A DNA stretch of 64,000 bases from Bilabrum cf. latius (Eukaryota; Bigyra: Bicosoecida; Bigyra; Bicosoecida), in contig OZ237751.1 in NCBI GenBank assembly GCA_965178125.1, positions 124,001-188,000 on the forward strand, given 5' to 3'. Both the position numbers and the translations under genes were made by a program. The notes below the pieces were generated by a model. It worked only from the letters and a program-made list of their open reading frames with translations, searched no databases and had not been told where the DNA came from. This document shows positions 34,445 through 45,950 of the stretch, one piece after another (within the stretch, counting starts at the first letter, position 1; every line of letters begins with the position of its first letter).

Positions 34445-35766
34445 TCAGGCCGGTGCCTGGCAGTGCTTGTTGCTTGGCCAGGGACCGTCGATCACCTGCG
34501 GCTTGGTGCCGGCCGGCCCCTGCCCTGTTACCCAGTGCCACACCGTGTCCCGAATTGTTTGCCCGTCCACCGTCTGTTTCGTCCAAATAGTTGTGTGGTC
34601 CAGGTCTCCATGTAAAATGCAGGAATCCAAGAACGCCCCCACGCCTGCCTTGTCCAGCACGCCGTCCATGAACCCCAGCATCGTCGTGCGCACGTTCCGC
34701 AGGGCAGCCAGCTCCGCGGCACTGCAGTTGGTGGGTACGTTGTGCTTCAAGCAGGGCAGCCGCACGATGTTGGCCATCTGCCACGCATCCGCGAGGCTGT
34801 TCAGCATAAACAGAGGAGTCTGCACGAACGGGGCAGTGAACGGCGCCATGAAGCACCGCCAGCGCTCCTGCTCCCCCGGATACGCCGCCATGCAGCCATC
34901 GTTCACGCTGTCCCACACGTCCTGCTCCTCCGCGATCTGCTGGTAGTACGGCAGCCAAGAAGGTTTCCCGTCCCACTGCGGCAAAGGCAGGAAGAAGCCC
35001 GCGTCAGGCACCGCCACTGCCCTCGCTCCGCTGGGCAGCCACGAGGCCTCCCTGTCCGCGTGCAGGTACGTGGCCAGCCCGCCGGCGCTCGTGCCAGTCA
35101 GCACGACAGTGCCTGTGCTCGCATCCAAGCCGTGATCCTATTTAAGCTCGTCAAATATGGCCCTGATGATGCGCGCGCCGCGAAAGTAGAGGGTGTTGCC
35201 CGCCGGCGAGTGCACCGCGTCAGTTCGGTTGCCAGCGTACGAGCCCCCGTCGCAATAATTCACGTGCACCATGGTCCAATCCCTGCGTTCATGTATTGAT
35301 AGCTCATCGTGGCATGGTGGCCGACTAGTTTCCAGGCATCATGTTTCCCGATTCGCGGAAGAAGCACGCCGGATCTGTGCTTCCCAATTGCTACCTCTCA
35401 CCAGAAGGGGTTGATACTGGAATCATTGCTTAGCATACCCTGAGCGCCGCCATACACCGGAATGATACCGTGCCGGGGCCAAACGGTGCTGGTCCCGAGA
35501 AACGTAGTGGAACGCTTGTCGCAGCTCCCAACCATGGGATCCGTGGTGTTCAAGGCGCACCACCCGCCACCCATGTGGTGAATGATCCAATTTTTTGCTC
35601 CAGCTCCGATACCAGGCCTGAAATAGTACCCACCCGGCGACCCATCCAAGCAAAGGGCGCCGATGGCCTCTGCGTTTTGCACCAAGTGCAGCTCGAACTC
35701 CTCAGCGACGGCTACACTCAGCCCAGCAGTAGCGAGAATTAAGCTAAAAATGCAGGGAGCTTGCAT
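34445..35766 (-). CDS. Pectinacetylesterase/NOTUM-family carboxylesterase, copy 2
   Basis: Exons 35766-35402 and 35282-34445, intron 119 bp at the same codon and phase as copy 1; TGA stop; about 400 residues with a signal peptide (MQAPCIFSLILATAGLSVAV). The same landmarks are present: GALCLDGSPGGYYFRPG, NWIIHHMGGGWC, GTSAGGL. It has one in-frame TAG at 35138-35140 (DELK*DHGL) where copy 1 has Thr. Most of exon 2 is almost identical to copy 1, while exon 1 and a short loop before the GTSAGG motif have diverged, a mosaic pattern. The two proteins also differ at their last residues. Confidence 0.9.
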
Positions 35767-36150
35767 TTCCCTGGACTTGGCGAAATATAATGTCGCAGGA
35801 ATGCCGGAGCCTGGTGCGGACATGGGTTCCGGATTTTGTGAGACTGCCTGCGGCAGCGAGGCTATTGCGATAGGCAGACGAAAAGTAGGCAATGGAACTA
35901 TTCCATGGTACCAGGGATAGGACGGGCCTCTCGAAGGTTCGGACTCCCGCTGCGATCACCCCACACCGCCTCGCGAACCGGCTACGCGGCTACGGTACCT
36001 CACCTGATGAGGAAGTGATGACAGTGCCCAGCGGGCCACTGGCAGTAGCCATCCATCTGGATGGGACGGGTTGGGGGTAGGGTTTGGTAGGGTCGGGCGG
36101 GGCAAATCGGCGAAACATGTACTGGCCGTCGCACAAATTATACTGCCCCT
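35767..36150. other. Intergenic with G-rich, telomere-like tract
   Basis: Upstream region of esterase copy 2 and 3' flank of the CLU/TPR gene. At about 36058-36102 a G-rich tract contains GGGGGTAGGGTTTGGTAGGG followed by GGGCGGGG, with enough G-runs to form a quadruplex and resembling degenerate TTTAGGG telomeric repeats. No gene seen. Confidence 0.5.
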
Positions 36151-39100
36151 TCAGCCAACCCCGCCGTCACGGTGACCTGCCGGATCACCCGCGCCGTCCC
36201 CACCGCTGGCACTGGCACCCTCCCCACCGCTGGCACTGGCACCCTCCCCACCGCTGGCACTGGCACCCTCCCCACCGCTGGCACTGGCACCCTCCCCACC
36301 GCTGCCACTGGCACCCTCCCCACCGCTGCCACTGGCACCCTCCCCACCGCTGCCACTGGCACCCTCCCCACCGCTGGCACTGGCACCCTCCCCACCGCTG
36401 CCACTGGCACCCTCCCCACCGCTGGCACTGGCACCCTCCCCACCGCTGGCACTGGCACCCTCCCCACCGCTGGCACTGGCACCCTCCCCACCGCTGCCAC
36501 TGGCACCCTCCCCACCGCTGGCACTGGCACCCTCCCCACCGCTGCCACTGGCACCCTCCCCACCGCTGCCACTGGCACCCTCCCCACCGCTGCCACTGGC
36601 ACCCTCCCCACCGCTGCCACTGGCACCCTCCCCACCGCTGCCACTGGCACCCTCCCCACCGCTGGCACTGGCACCCTCCCCACCGCTGCCACTGGCACCC
36701 TCCCCACCGCTGGCACTGGCACCCTCCCCACCGCTGGCACTGGCACCCTCCCCACCGCTGCCACTGGCACCCTCCCCACCGCTGGCACTGGCACCCTCCC
36801 CACCGCTGCCACTGGCACCCTCCCCACCGCTGCCACTGGCACCCTCCCCACCGCTGCCACTGGCACCCTCCCCACCGCTGCCACTGGCACCCTCCCCACC
36901 GCTGCCACTGGCACCCTCCCCACCGCTGCCACTGGCACCCTCCCCACCGCTGCCACTGGCACCCTCCCCACCGCTGCCACTGGCACCCTCCCTGCCCTTC
37001 TCGCTCCCCCTCTCATCAGTAGTAATTCTCGCACGGATATTCTCGATGGCCGCCATGCACTCAACAGTCAGCTGGTGCTCTTCCCCCAGCTGCTTGACCA
37101 GGATTTCCCTGCTCTGCTCGTGAAGCTCCAACGCCTCTTTGGCCCTGCCCATCTCTGCCATGCACTGCGCTTCAAAGCCGAGAGCCGTGGCGTAGCTCCG
37201 GTGGTCCGTCCCCAACGCCCTCGCCCTCACACTGGTGCACTCCCTGAAGGAATCCAGAGCCTCCTGCAGCCTTCCCAAGCTCTACATGCACCTGGCGATG
37301 TTCCCGATCGACACAGCATAGTCTGGGTGCTCCTTCCCCAGGAGCCTTCCCCGGACATCCTTGCACTTGCTGTGTAGCTTCAGCGCCTCCTCGGTCCTTC
37401 CCACCTTGTCCATTACGTAAGCCACGTTGTTGAGAGTGTTTATGTAGCTCAAGTTTTCCTCTCCGGCCGTGTCCTTCTGCACCTGGGCGCACTCCTCCAG
37501 CACAGCCAGTGCCTCAGGCATCTTGCCCATAGAACCCAGGCAGAACGCCATGTTGTTCAGCGATGTGAGGTAGTCTGGATGCTTCGTTCCCAATACGCGT
37601 GCCTGCTCCTCTTTACACCTAGAAAACATGCCCAGTGCCTCTTTAAGCCTGCCTAATCCTGCGAAGCAGCTTGCTATGTTGCCCATAGCCATGATGGTGT
37701 CTGGATGGCAGTCGCCTAATGCCGTGGCACGGATCCTCTTGCACTACTGGAACATGGCAAGAGCCTCGGAACTCCGACCCATATCCTCCAGACAACTGGC
37801 AAGATTGTTGAGGGTTGCGGCATAGCTAGGGTGCGAGTCGCCCACGATCCGATGCCTCGTGTCCCTGCACTGCTGGTACAGCTCCAGCGCCTCATCGTAC
37901 TTGCCCATTGACTGCAGGCAGCTCGCCATGTTGCTCAGCTGCAACACATAACTCGGATGCTCCTCGCCGAGCACGCGAGCCGCAGTGTCCTTGCACTGCT
38001 TCCATATCTCCAGGGCTTCTGGCAGCCTGCCCATGTCGCTTAGGCAGCCGGCGATGCTGCCCAGCGTCGAGAGGCCGCCCGGGTGATCCTCGCCCAACGC
38101 CCGCAATTCGATCTGCCTGCACTCCTTAAGCAACTCCAGAGCCTCCTTCCGACGTCCCAAGCCGCCCATTACGATCGCAATATTGCTCATGCTGGTAATC
38201 GTGTCTGGGTGCTCCTTCCCGAGCAATCGGGCCCTTGCATCCCTGCACCTCTCGTGCACCTCGAGAGCCTCTTGCATCCTGCCCATAGCGGACAGACAGC
38301 TTGCCATGTTATTGAGCGTTGACAGGCGCTCGGGATTGTCTTTACCTACGGCCCGTCGCTGGAGATCATCGCATCGCTTGAACACATCAAGGGCCTCCTC
38401 AAGCCGCCCCAAGCCCTACAGTGCGCTTGCCATGTGACTTAACGACTTGCCCTCCTCGCCACTTGACGCATACCCCGCAAATTCGCCGCCTTGTTGCCTG
38501 GAATGAAGTGGCTAGAGTGCTGCCAGTGCAAGACTACTCAATTCTAGCCGCAAAAAAGCGGTTCCAACCCTGGAAAGCAGCCGCGACCCGCGCCCAGTTC
38601 TGCCCGCACCGGAGGCGTGCAGTTCTCGCAGTCCCCACGAACCAGCTCGAGCCACTGCTCGGATTGCCAGAGACCGGTACTCTGCTCCGTGTTCTCCGAC
38701 TGCTCCAATGGCGAGAAGTAGTTCTGCTTCGCGAGTCCCTCCGACTCGCTGTACGTGCGCCAGTTCTCGTAGCAGCCCTCGGATGCTCCTCCGCCCACGA
38801 GCCCAGTCCGTCTTCCCGTCATCCCTCCGACTCGTCAGCCCGGCTCCCATGGCCTCCATCACGCCCATGGCATTGACTATCCCATTTGAACGCGAGCTGT
38901 CTGCAGTTGCGGCGTGCTGCCATGGCTCGGCTGCTTTGAATCCATCAGCGTGATGCACATCCAGCAGGGCACCCTTGGCGGCGAAGGACCGGGCAGCGCA
39001 CACAGCCGTCGCAATCTCGACGCACGGGACTGCGGCAAGTTTTGCTGCATCTTTCACACAGCGCCTGAGCGCAACTCCGCTTGGCGTACCCATAGATGGC

Positions 39101-42100
39101 AGACAGCACGCCCACCACGCCGCCTGCGGTACTCGAGCCGAGCAGGCCGGCTCGCTTGCAGCTTTAGCCTAGGATGGCTCTAGTGCCGCAGTAGCAGCCG
39201 TTGCCCTGGCATCACGCTCAGCATAGGCATGTACCTGCCCGGTGTGGCGCAAACAAAGACCCCTTTCCCGAAGCAACCTCTTCGCCCCTCGTCGCATATC
39301 CTCTGTGCTACATGGCTCGTGCTCGCCGGCCATGGCCGCAGCAAGAGCCGCGCCTGCCTCTCGCAGCCTATCCGGGGACTGCAGAGCACCAGTGGTCCGT
39401 CGCAAGTCATCCTTCATGCTGCCATCGGGGTCTTTTCCCTGCATGAAGACGCAATCGGGGCTGACCTTGGGCAAGTCTAGCCCACGAGCCACCCGGGCTG
39501 CCTCTGGGGGCATCATGCAGGTGAGCAGGCACTTGCTACCGAAGTACCACCGCGGGCACGACACTACAGCTATCAGTCTACGACCGTCTTTCAGTTGGGA
39601 CTGCAGCAGCACACAACCAGTGCCCATATGCCGCGACACAGAAACGAGCGAATCGCCGTCCGACAAGGCCCCTCCTTCAACGCACACCTTCAGCACGGCG
39701 GCTTCCAGGTTCTATCCGAATTGCTCGTGTCTCGCGAGCGGCTTCCCAGCGACTACGAGCTCACGCGCGCTCGACCCGGTCTTGAGATCTGCCAAGACTC
39801 GAACGGCCCAGACCCTTGGGAGGCCTTCGATGGCTTTTCTGTGGCACATGCGCTCGATCCAGTGCAGGTCCGGCATGAGCAGTCTGTGCGTGTCCACCAC
39901 CACCCTCTCCCCACTTGGCAGCTGGTGCACTTCCACGTCGAATGGGAGTGGATGAAGCACGGGCTCGTCAAAGGGATGCTGCTAGACTTGGTGCGTATCA
40001 CGCGGGTCCCCTACCGTGGACTCAAGGCACGCCCCACATTCAGCAATCACTTCCTCGACGTCGTTCTCGTCATCAGCGCGGTGCTTGCTCAGCCTACCCT
40101 TCTCCTGGTCGACCGGCTCCGCCCGATCCACCGTTGTCAACTCCATAAAATCAATGGATCCGCGTGCACCGGTTCTGATTGCACCGCCGGCAAGAGCATG
40201 CCCTGCCAGTGCACTGGATCCATCCAGACCATGCTGTCGCACCGTGTCGCCAGGATACGAATGCCGCATCAGGAAGGATGGACCGCGCGCGTGCCACTTG
40301 AGCCGAATGGGGGCGATGTGGAAGTGCTCGGCGATGGGCAGCAGCACGTCATCCTTCTGCTCTTCGTCCACATGCAGGGTCTGCGCGCCGTCGGGTGACC
40401 CTACTCTAGAGTCTGCTGGCTCAATGGCAGCTTCGACTGCACTAGCACCCGCTGCACCTGATGCAAGCCTGCAGGTTGCCTGTCCGCGTATGGCACGTCT
40501 ACGACCGTTGTCAGCACGGCGCTGGCATGCAACGAATCCATCACATGAACCCACCGGGACGCCTTCGCCTCCAGCTTCATGACCTTGGCCGCCATGACCT
40601 CGCTGCCGTACAAGCCCTTAGGATCAGGAGTTTTTAGGAAGAGGCCTTGACCTTCGTGGATCAGCTTGGCGCCACCTGCCACGCCTCCTGCGTTTACCCT
40701 GACGAGACCTTTCGCTTCCCCATCTCTGTCGCCCTGACCTTGGGCCAGCTGCATCACGACAGGCACGCGGCGACCGATCGATCTCGCGGCCACCACAAAG
40801 TCCCTTCCGACCTTTGCAATTGCCTCCCGTCGCTCTCTCTCGTCGTGGATGGTCAACGCTACCTGCCGCTTCGCTCGGTTGAAAGCGGACTGCGGGTTGC
40901 CGCTGTCCTCGTCGTTCTCCTCGACGGCTACAGACGGAGGCGCTGGTGATTTGCTGGAAGCATGGAGGCCCCGAGCCCCACCTATTGGTGAGGAATCGAT
41001 CGGGCTGCCTTGTTTCACTGCTTCGACAGCGGCGCTCCCGGCCTTCTGCACCCCTCCCGCGAGGGCGATCGTTCCCGTCTCTGCACCAAATCTCCCTCCC
41101 AAGCAGCTCAGTAACTCGCGTAGCAAGGTGCTAGGGACCGTCACGTTCCATGGCTGATTTCAGGTACTCTTGCAACCCCTCGACTTCCAGAACGGCTCGC
41201 TTCGCATCCTCACTACCTTGTACACACGTTGCCAAGGCCTACAGCAGCAGTGTATCTGTTGAGGCACCCTCGAAGTAACGCGATTCGCCGGGACTTTTGA
41301 TCGCCGCTTGGTGCGCAGCCATTCCGTCCTTCTGCGGCGCTTCTGTTCCTACCGCTGGTGCCGTCTCACCGCCTGTCATTGGCTCAAGACGGCTAGTACC
41401 AGCGGCAGCACCAGCAGCGACAACACCAGTCCGACCCTCAGCAACACTGCCTCTGCCAGTGGAGGCAGCAAGAGCACGCGCAGCTGCTACAGCCAGCCCC
41501 GGTCTGGATATTGGAACGCTTTCACCTTCAGCACCCGCTTCCATAGGACGGGTACTGTCAGTCTTCTCACTGGCAGTTGAACTGCTTTCGCCGGCGGCCT
41601 GCGAAGCGCCGGCCACGAAGAGCGACCACACAATCGCGCATACCGCCCGCGCACCGGCTACACCAAAGGTCGAACGCGGCCCACAGCTACGGAGTAGATC
41701 TACTGCAGCGTCCATGATTTGCAACATAGTCTTCTCTCGAGCTTCACTGCTGTCGGCACTGGCTGCCAGTGTAGCCTCTCCTGTTCCAGCACGCGGCGGG
41801 GCTGGCTCATAGCCCCGGGATTCGACAGTGTCCTTGCTGTCGCTACCAGTATTCCATGCTATTTCATCTAGTACTGGCGTGTAGTAGGTGCTCACTCGGG
41901 CCCTCGAGTCTTCTGCTGATGCTACAGCGGGATGCACGATCAAGATTGTGGAGCATAGGTCAAGCGCAGCCGCTTTGTGAGAGGCAGGAACTCCAGGGCT
42001 CCCAAGAACCCTCACAGCATGTGTAAGGATACTCTTTGTGTGCTAGCAAGCCCCAGCACTTGTCTGGGAATGGCAGTAGAAGGCAGTCATAGATTCCAGC

Positions 42101-42303
42101 TGGGAGACCGACAGCAAAGCTCCGTCTAAATCTGCCGCGAGGCGGGCGCATACCGAGCCAGCTGCAGCGTAAGATTGCCTATAAACGTCTACTAGGGGCT
42201 CTACTTCATTCGTGTCATCCACAGCTGGTAGCAGCGCGGAGCATTCGCGGTCAAGCACCACCAGAGGTCCTTTTTCTGAGCACTGTTGCAGCTTGGTGGG
42301 CAT
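36151..42303 (-). CDS. CLU-domain protein with kinesin-light-chain-type TPR repeats and Gly/Ser/Glu repeat tail
   Basis: About 2050 codons from ATG at 42303 to TGA at 36151. The N-terminal third is helical ([20 protein letters not shown]). CLU hallmarks follow: [32 protein letters not shown], and [20 protein letters not shown], the counterpart of the CLU YVLDLxR motif. About a dozen TPRs follow (38420-37050; [23 protein letters not shown]), then a 33-copy octapeptide tail. CLU proteins bind mRNAs for mitochondrial proteins and control mitochondrial distribution. At least nine in-frame TAGs occur; three within TPRs sit at Gln positions of sister repeats. Two apparent frame changes bracket the CLU core (near 41130 and near 40415) and compensate each other; sequencing indels are the simplest explanation, a damaged gene the alternative. 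Confidence 0.75.
36205..36990 (-). repeat. 33-copy, 24-bp coding minisatellite with two variants
   Basis: Each unit encodes EGAS(G/A)SGG. Units differ essentially at one base (GGC or GCC on the coding strand), giving Gly or Ala. From N to C terminus the series is eight Gly, then Ala, Gly, two Ala, Gly, Ala, five Gly, Ala, Gly, three Ala, Gly, Ala, three Gly and four Ala. Length stays in frame in every copy. Open frames on the opposite strand are repeat artefacts. Confidence 0.95.
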
Positions 42304-42492
42304 CCAAAGGGAGTACGCATTCGCTTTCTATCGTGAATGATGGCATGATGTGAATCGTGACTCGCTGCTGTTTGCGTACTGCCTTTGGATCCGGTTGTAC
42401 TGTGCTATCCGGAAGTAGCACGGAAAGTGGACCGTGACCGCTTGGGTCCTATTCAAAAGGTCAAGTGCCGCGTTGTGTATCTTTACGATTCC

Positions 42493-45400
42493 TCATCTCA
42501 TGTGTCCTTCAAACCCTCGCCTCGTGTCACCTCGCAGCTCCCCCGCGTCCCTGCGACGGGCCTGCGGCGAGACGCTCTCCACTGCCATGCCCTCCTCACC
42601 TAAGCCACCCCGTCTATCCCCACCGCCCCTTGCACCCGAGGCACTGCGAGCGCCAGACCCCCCAGCCGGACCGGCACCGGCAGGACCGAAACCACTGCCG
42701 CCCGCCACCCGCCCCGCCCCTCCAACCCTGCTGCTCTCGTCCCCCGCCCAGGCCTCCCGCTGCCCATCGTGACCCCGCGTCCGAGCTGAGGCCTAGCCGG
42801 AGCCCAGGAGCAGCTGCCCCCCCTTGGACCGAATCCCAGTGCTGCTGGCGATGAGCCCGCCCTTGCCCTTGCCCTGCACCCTCCCACCACCCTGACCCCG
42901 ACCCTATCCGTCGCTCCCGACACCCTCTATCTTCCCGTCGCTGCCCCGCTCCGCCAGCACCTTGAACCCGTCCTCCTCGTCCTGCAGAAGCAGCTCCTCC
43001 GCCGCTTTGCCCACCTTGTCCGAACCGCCCGCTGACGGATCCCCCGCCGCCCCCCGCGTGTCCTCCAGCACGCGAGCGAACCTCCCCAGATCCGCACCCG
43101 CCGACATGCTCGCCTCGAAGATACGCCGGCACGCCCTGCGGAACTGCTGCACCTCCCTGTCGATGTCCGACGCGAGGGCACCCACACTCGTCATGCCCTG
43201 CGCCGACCCAGCGCCCCGCCCCGCAGCCAGCCCCCGCAGCGCCTCGCAGTCCGTGGCCACCTGCTGCCCCATCTCGTCGGACAGGCGCAGCAGCTGCCTC
43301 CCCAGCCAGAGCACGCCCCTCTGGTGCGCCAGCAGCCTGGCCCGCCTCGCCGCCTGCGCGTCCACCGAGGTCTCTTTGCTCTCGCTGGCCTCGTGCTCCG
43401 CCAGCGAGGCACGCTCCTCGGCGTCCTGCAGCTTGCGGGACAGCTCGTCCACCGCCGCCATGGCAGCCTCCATGAGCGCGGCGTGTTCCCTGGCCGCGCT
43501 CCAGCTGGGAGGTTTCCCCGCCCCGCCTGAGGCAGCCGCCGGGAAGTTCCTCGTCCACTGGGGCGCCCATCCGTATCCCGGATTGCCCCCCGGCAGCCCC
43601 TCCTGCGCCCCCAAAGGGAGGTGCGTCTCACGGTCCGGCGACTCGTCCACGCTGCGGCGCCGCCCTGCGGAACCGGGGCGGCTCCCACTGAAATGCACCA
43701 GGGCCCCGCCGCCGCTGCCCCCGCGACGGCCAGAGGAAACCGCCCTTCCCCTGTCCACGGATCCCGACCGACCCCTGGGGGAATCCCCGTGCTGCTGTCC
43801 CCACCCGGGGGGCGGGGCCAGGGAGTCCACCAGCCCCGATTTGAGCAGCCCCTCGGCACCCGCCCCCCGGCCGCTCCTGCCCCTCCCCGCGCTCCTGGCC
43901 CTGCCCGTCCGACTGCCCTCTCGACCGGCCTGCAGGCCGTACGCTGCCTCCAGCAACGCCTTCCTCCTCCGGTCTGCGGCACCCTTGCCCTGTGCCTGCC
44001 CCTTGCCCCCCGCCCGCAGCCTCGCGTGCAGCCGAGAAATCACCGAGGCCTGCAGCACCTCCCTGTACGGGGTCTGGTGCTTGACCCTCCTCCTTAGCCT
44101 GTCCAGCTCGTCCCTGACCCCGGCCCTGACCTTCTTGATCTCCTTCTGGCTCCGCTTGTGCCACACCTTGTTCAGTCCCTGCAGCAGCCCCTGCACCTCC
44201 TCCGCGGGCACGCGCATGAGGTGCCTCTTGCGGAAGGACACCATCTGCCGCAGGGCCTCCGATGGCACCCACAGCGAGGCCTCCTCCCTCCCCCCCCGCG
44301 CGGGGAGGTCCCCCTCCCGCAGCTCCTCCCGGTACTCTTGCTGCATGCCCTCCAGGGCTGCGAACCCACCACCTCCCTCCCCTTCGTCGTCCTCGTCCTC
44401 GTCCTTGTCCCCGCGGCGCATGGGCCCGCCGCCCAGGTATTGGTCGGCCGCAGCACCCCCGGCCCTCGGCACCTAGCCCAGGTAGCTGGACCGAAGCTTG
44501 CCGCCGGAACTCCCCCCTGCAGCAGCCGCAGCCGCATGCAGCCCGAACTTGGACATCGCGAACTGGCGGTACTCGTTCGTGCTCGCGAGCAGCCGCACCA
44601 GCCTGGCGTTGTCCCTCTTCAGGTGGGCCACCTGGGCGCGGTACATACCCTCCTGGGCCGCCACGGCGCCCAGCTGGTTGGACCGATGTTCCGCTTCCTC
44701 TGCGCGGCGCCCCGCCGCCTCGGCCGCCCCCGCGGCCTCCACGAGCCCCTGCTCCAGCCTCCTCACCTGCTCCACCGCGTCTTCCCTCTCCTCCCGCAGC
44801 CGCGCCACCTCCACCTGCGCCTCTGCCAGCCGGTGCCCCTGCCCAGCGGTGGCCTCGCGCTCGCTCTCCCGCGCCTCTTGCACGCCCGCCAGCTGCTCCT
44901 GCAGCTCCTGTACCTTGGCCTCCAGCTCCTCCACGTCGTGCGCCAGCCGCTTGGAGACCGCGGACCTCTCTTCCACCACCCTGTAGCTCTCGTCCAGCCG
45001 CGTGATGGCCTCTCGGTGCTGGGCCCTCAGCTTGCCGTTGTGCTGCCGAGACTCCTCCAGCTGCAGCTCCAGGAATCGCACGCGATCCTGCAGCTGCAGC
45101 TGGTCCGCCACTCGGCTGCCCCTCGCAGACGAGGCGGTGAGCGCCAGCGCCGCGGCCTCCTCGGCCTCTCCCTCTCGCCGCGAGCGATCCTCCGCGGCGT
45201 CGCGCAGGATGCGGGCCTTGAGGCGGATCACCTCGCGCTTGGAACCTTTCAGCTCCGACTTGGCTCGTCTCCACATGGACCCCAGCCGGGCGATCTCGTC
45301 CGCGTCCAGCGAATCGCGCATGCCGCTGAGATTCACGTAGCCCTCGTCGTCGCTATCGTCGTCTCGCTTGCCGTGGGTAGCGGAGCCTCGGGAGCGGCTG

Positions 45401-45564
45401 CTGCCTCGCTACGGGGACGGCTTTCCAGAACTACGACCTGCGGGAGATTCTCCCCGGGATCGACCAGCGTACTAGCCAAAGACCTCGTTGAGCGTGTTCA
45501 TCACGTCGCCGCCTTTGCCCTCCATACTCTCGCGGCGGGCCCTTCGGCCGCGGGATCCTGACAT
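42493..45564 (-). CDS. Long coiled-coil protein, function unknown
   Basis: One frame of about 1023 codons from ATG at 45564 to TGA at 42493, with TAGs at 45472, 45409, 44473, 42904 and one near 42794. After an Arg/Ser-rich N terminus (RSSGKPSPQRGSSRSRG) and an acidic patch comes a long coiled coil (ARLGSMWRRAKSELKGSKRE to REEREDAVEQVRRLEQGL), then RQFAMSKFGLH, a basic helical block with WVPSEALRQMVSFRKRHLMR and LNKVWHKRSQKEIKKVR, a second coiled coil (ELSRKLQDAEERASLAEHEA), and a Gly/Arg-rich tail. The pattern suits a centrosomal, basal-body or cytoskeletal scaffold but no family is recognised. Alternative in-frame start: ATG 45525. Confidence 0.65.
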
Positions 45565-45950
45565 CGGAAGGCGCGCTTTTTATTTGATTGGCACAAAACT
45601 TGCGCCTGCCGCTCGAGCAGCGCCGAATTTGAACCGCAGCAGATGGGTCGGGTCTCGCGCGAGCCCTTGCGACCGCCGGTGCACCCCAACGGCAACTTCT
45701 CGGCAGTTGCGACCGCCGCTCGGTTCGGCTGATGAAAACACGAAGGCCAGTGCTTCGTTTCGACGCGCAGCACAGGCATGCCACTCACATAGAGCGAAAT
45801 TGATGGGTGAGGGATTTGGCTCCGCTGCGAAGGGCGCGAGCGATGCATGTGTCCGAGGCAGCAGAGATTCGCGGTGCAACGGACCTCAGGCCAGGTTTCT
45901 ACCATCGAGCCTTTGATCTCTCATTATGCCCTTTTCTTCACGCAACGCAG
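45565..45950. promoter_or_regulatory. Divergent upstream region (coiled-coil gene / EF-hand gene)
   Basis: 386 bp between divergent genes. It probably contains both promoters and the unresolved 5' exon or exons of the EF-hand gene: a pyrimidine-rich tract and GCAG acceptor end at 45950, and an in-frame ATG exists at 45847 if that acceptor is not used. Confidence 0.4.

Larger units (their letters stand above)
32919..35766. repeat. Inverted duplication carrying the two esterase genes
   Basis: The two genes form arms of about 1.3 kb in opposite orientation around a spacer at 34229-34444. The strongest identity covers exon 2 (33560-34060 against 34600-35120). The arrangement could form a large hairpin and would favour gene conversion. 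Confidence 0.85.

Noticed and set aside
36084-37377. Long plus-strand ORFs of His/Pro/Trp or Thr/Ala/Pro repeats
   Set aside because: Shadows of the 24-bp minisatellite; the minus frame continues into TPR repeats with conserved residues.
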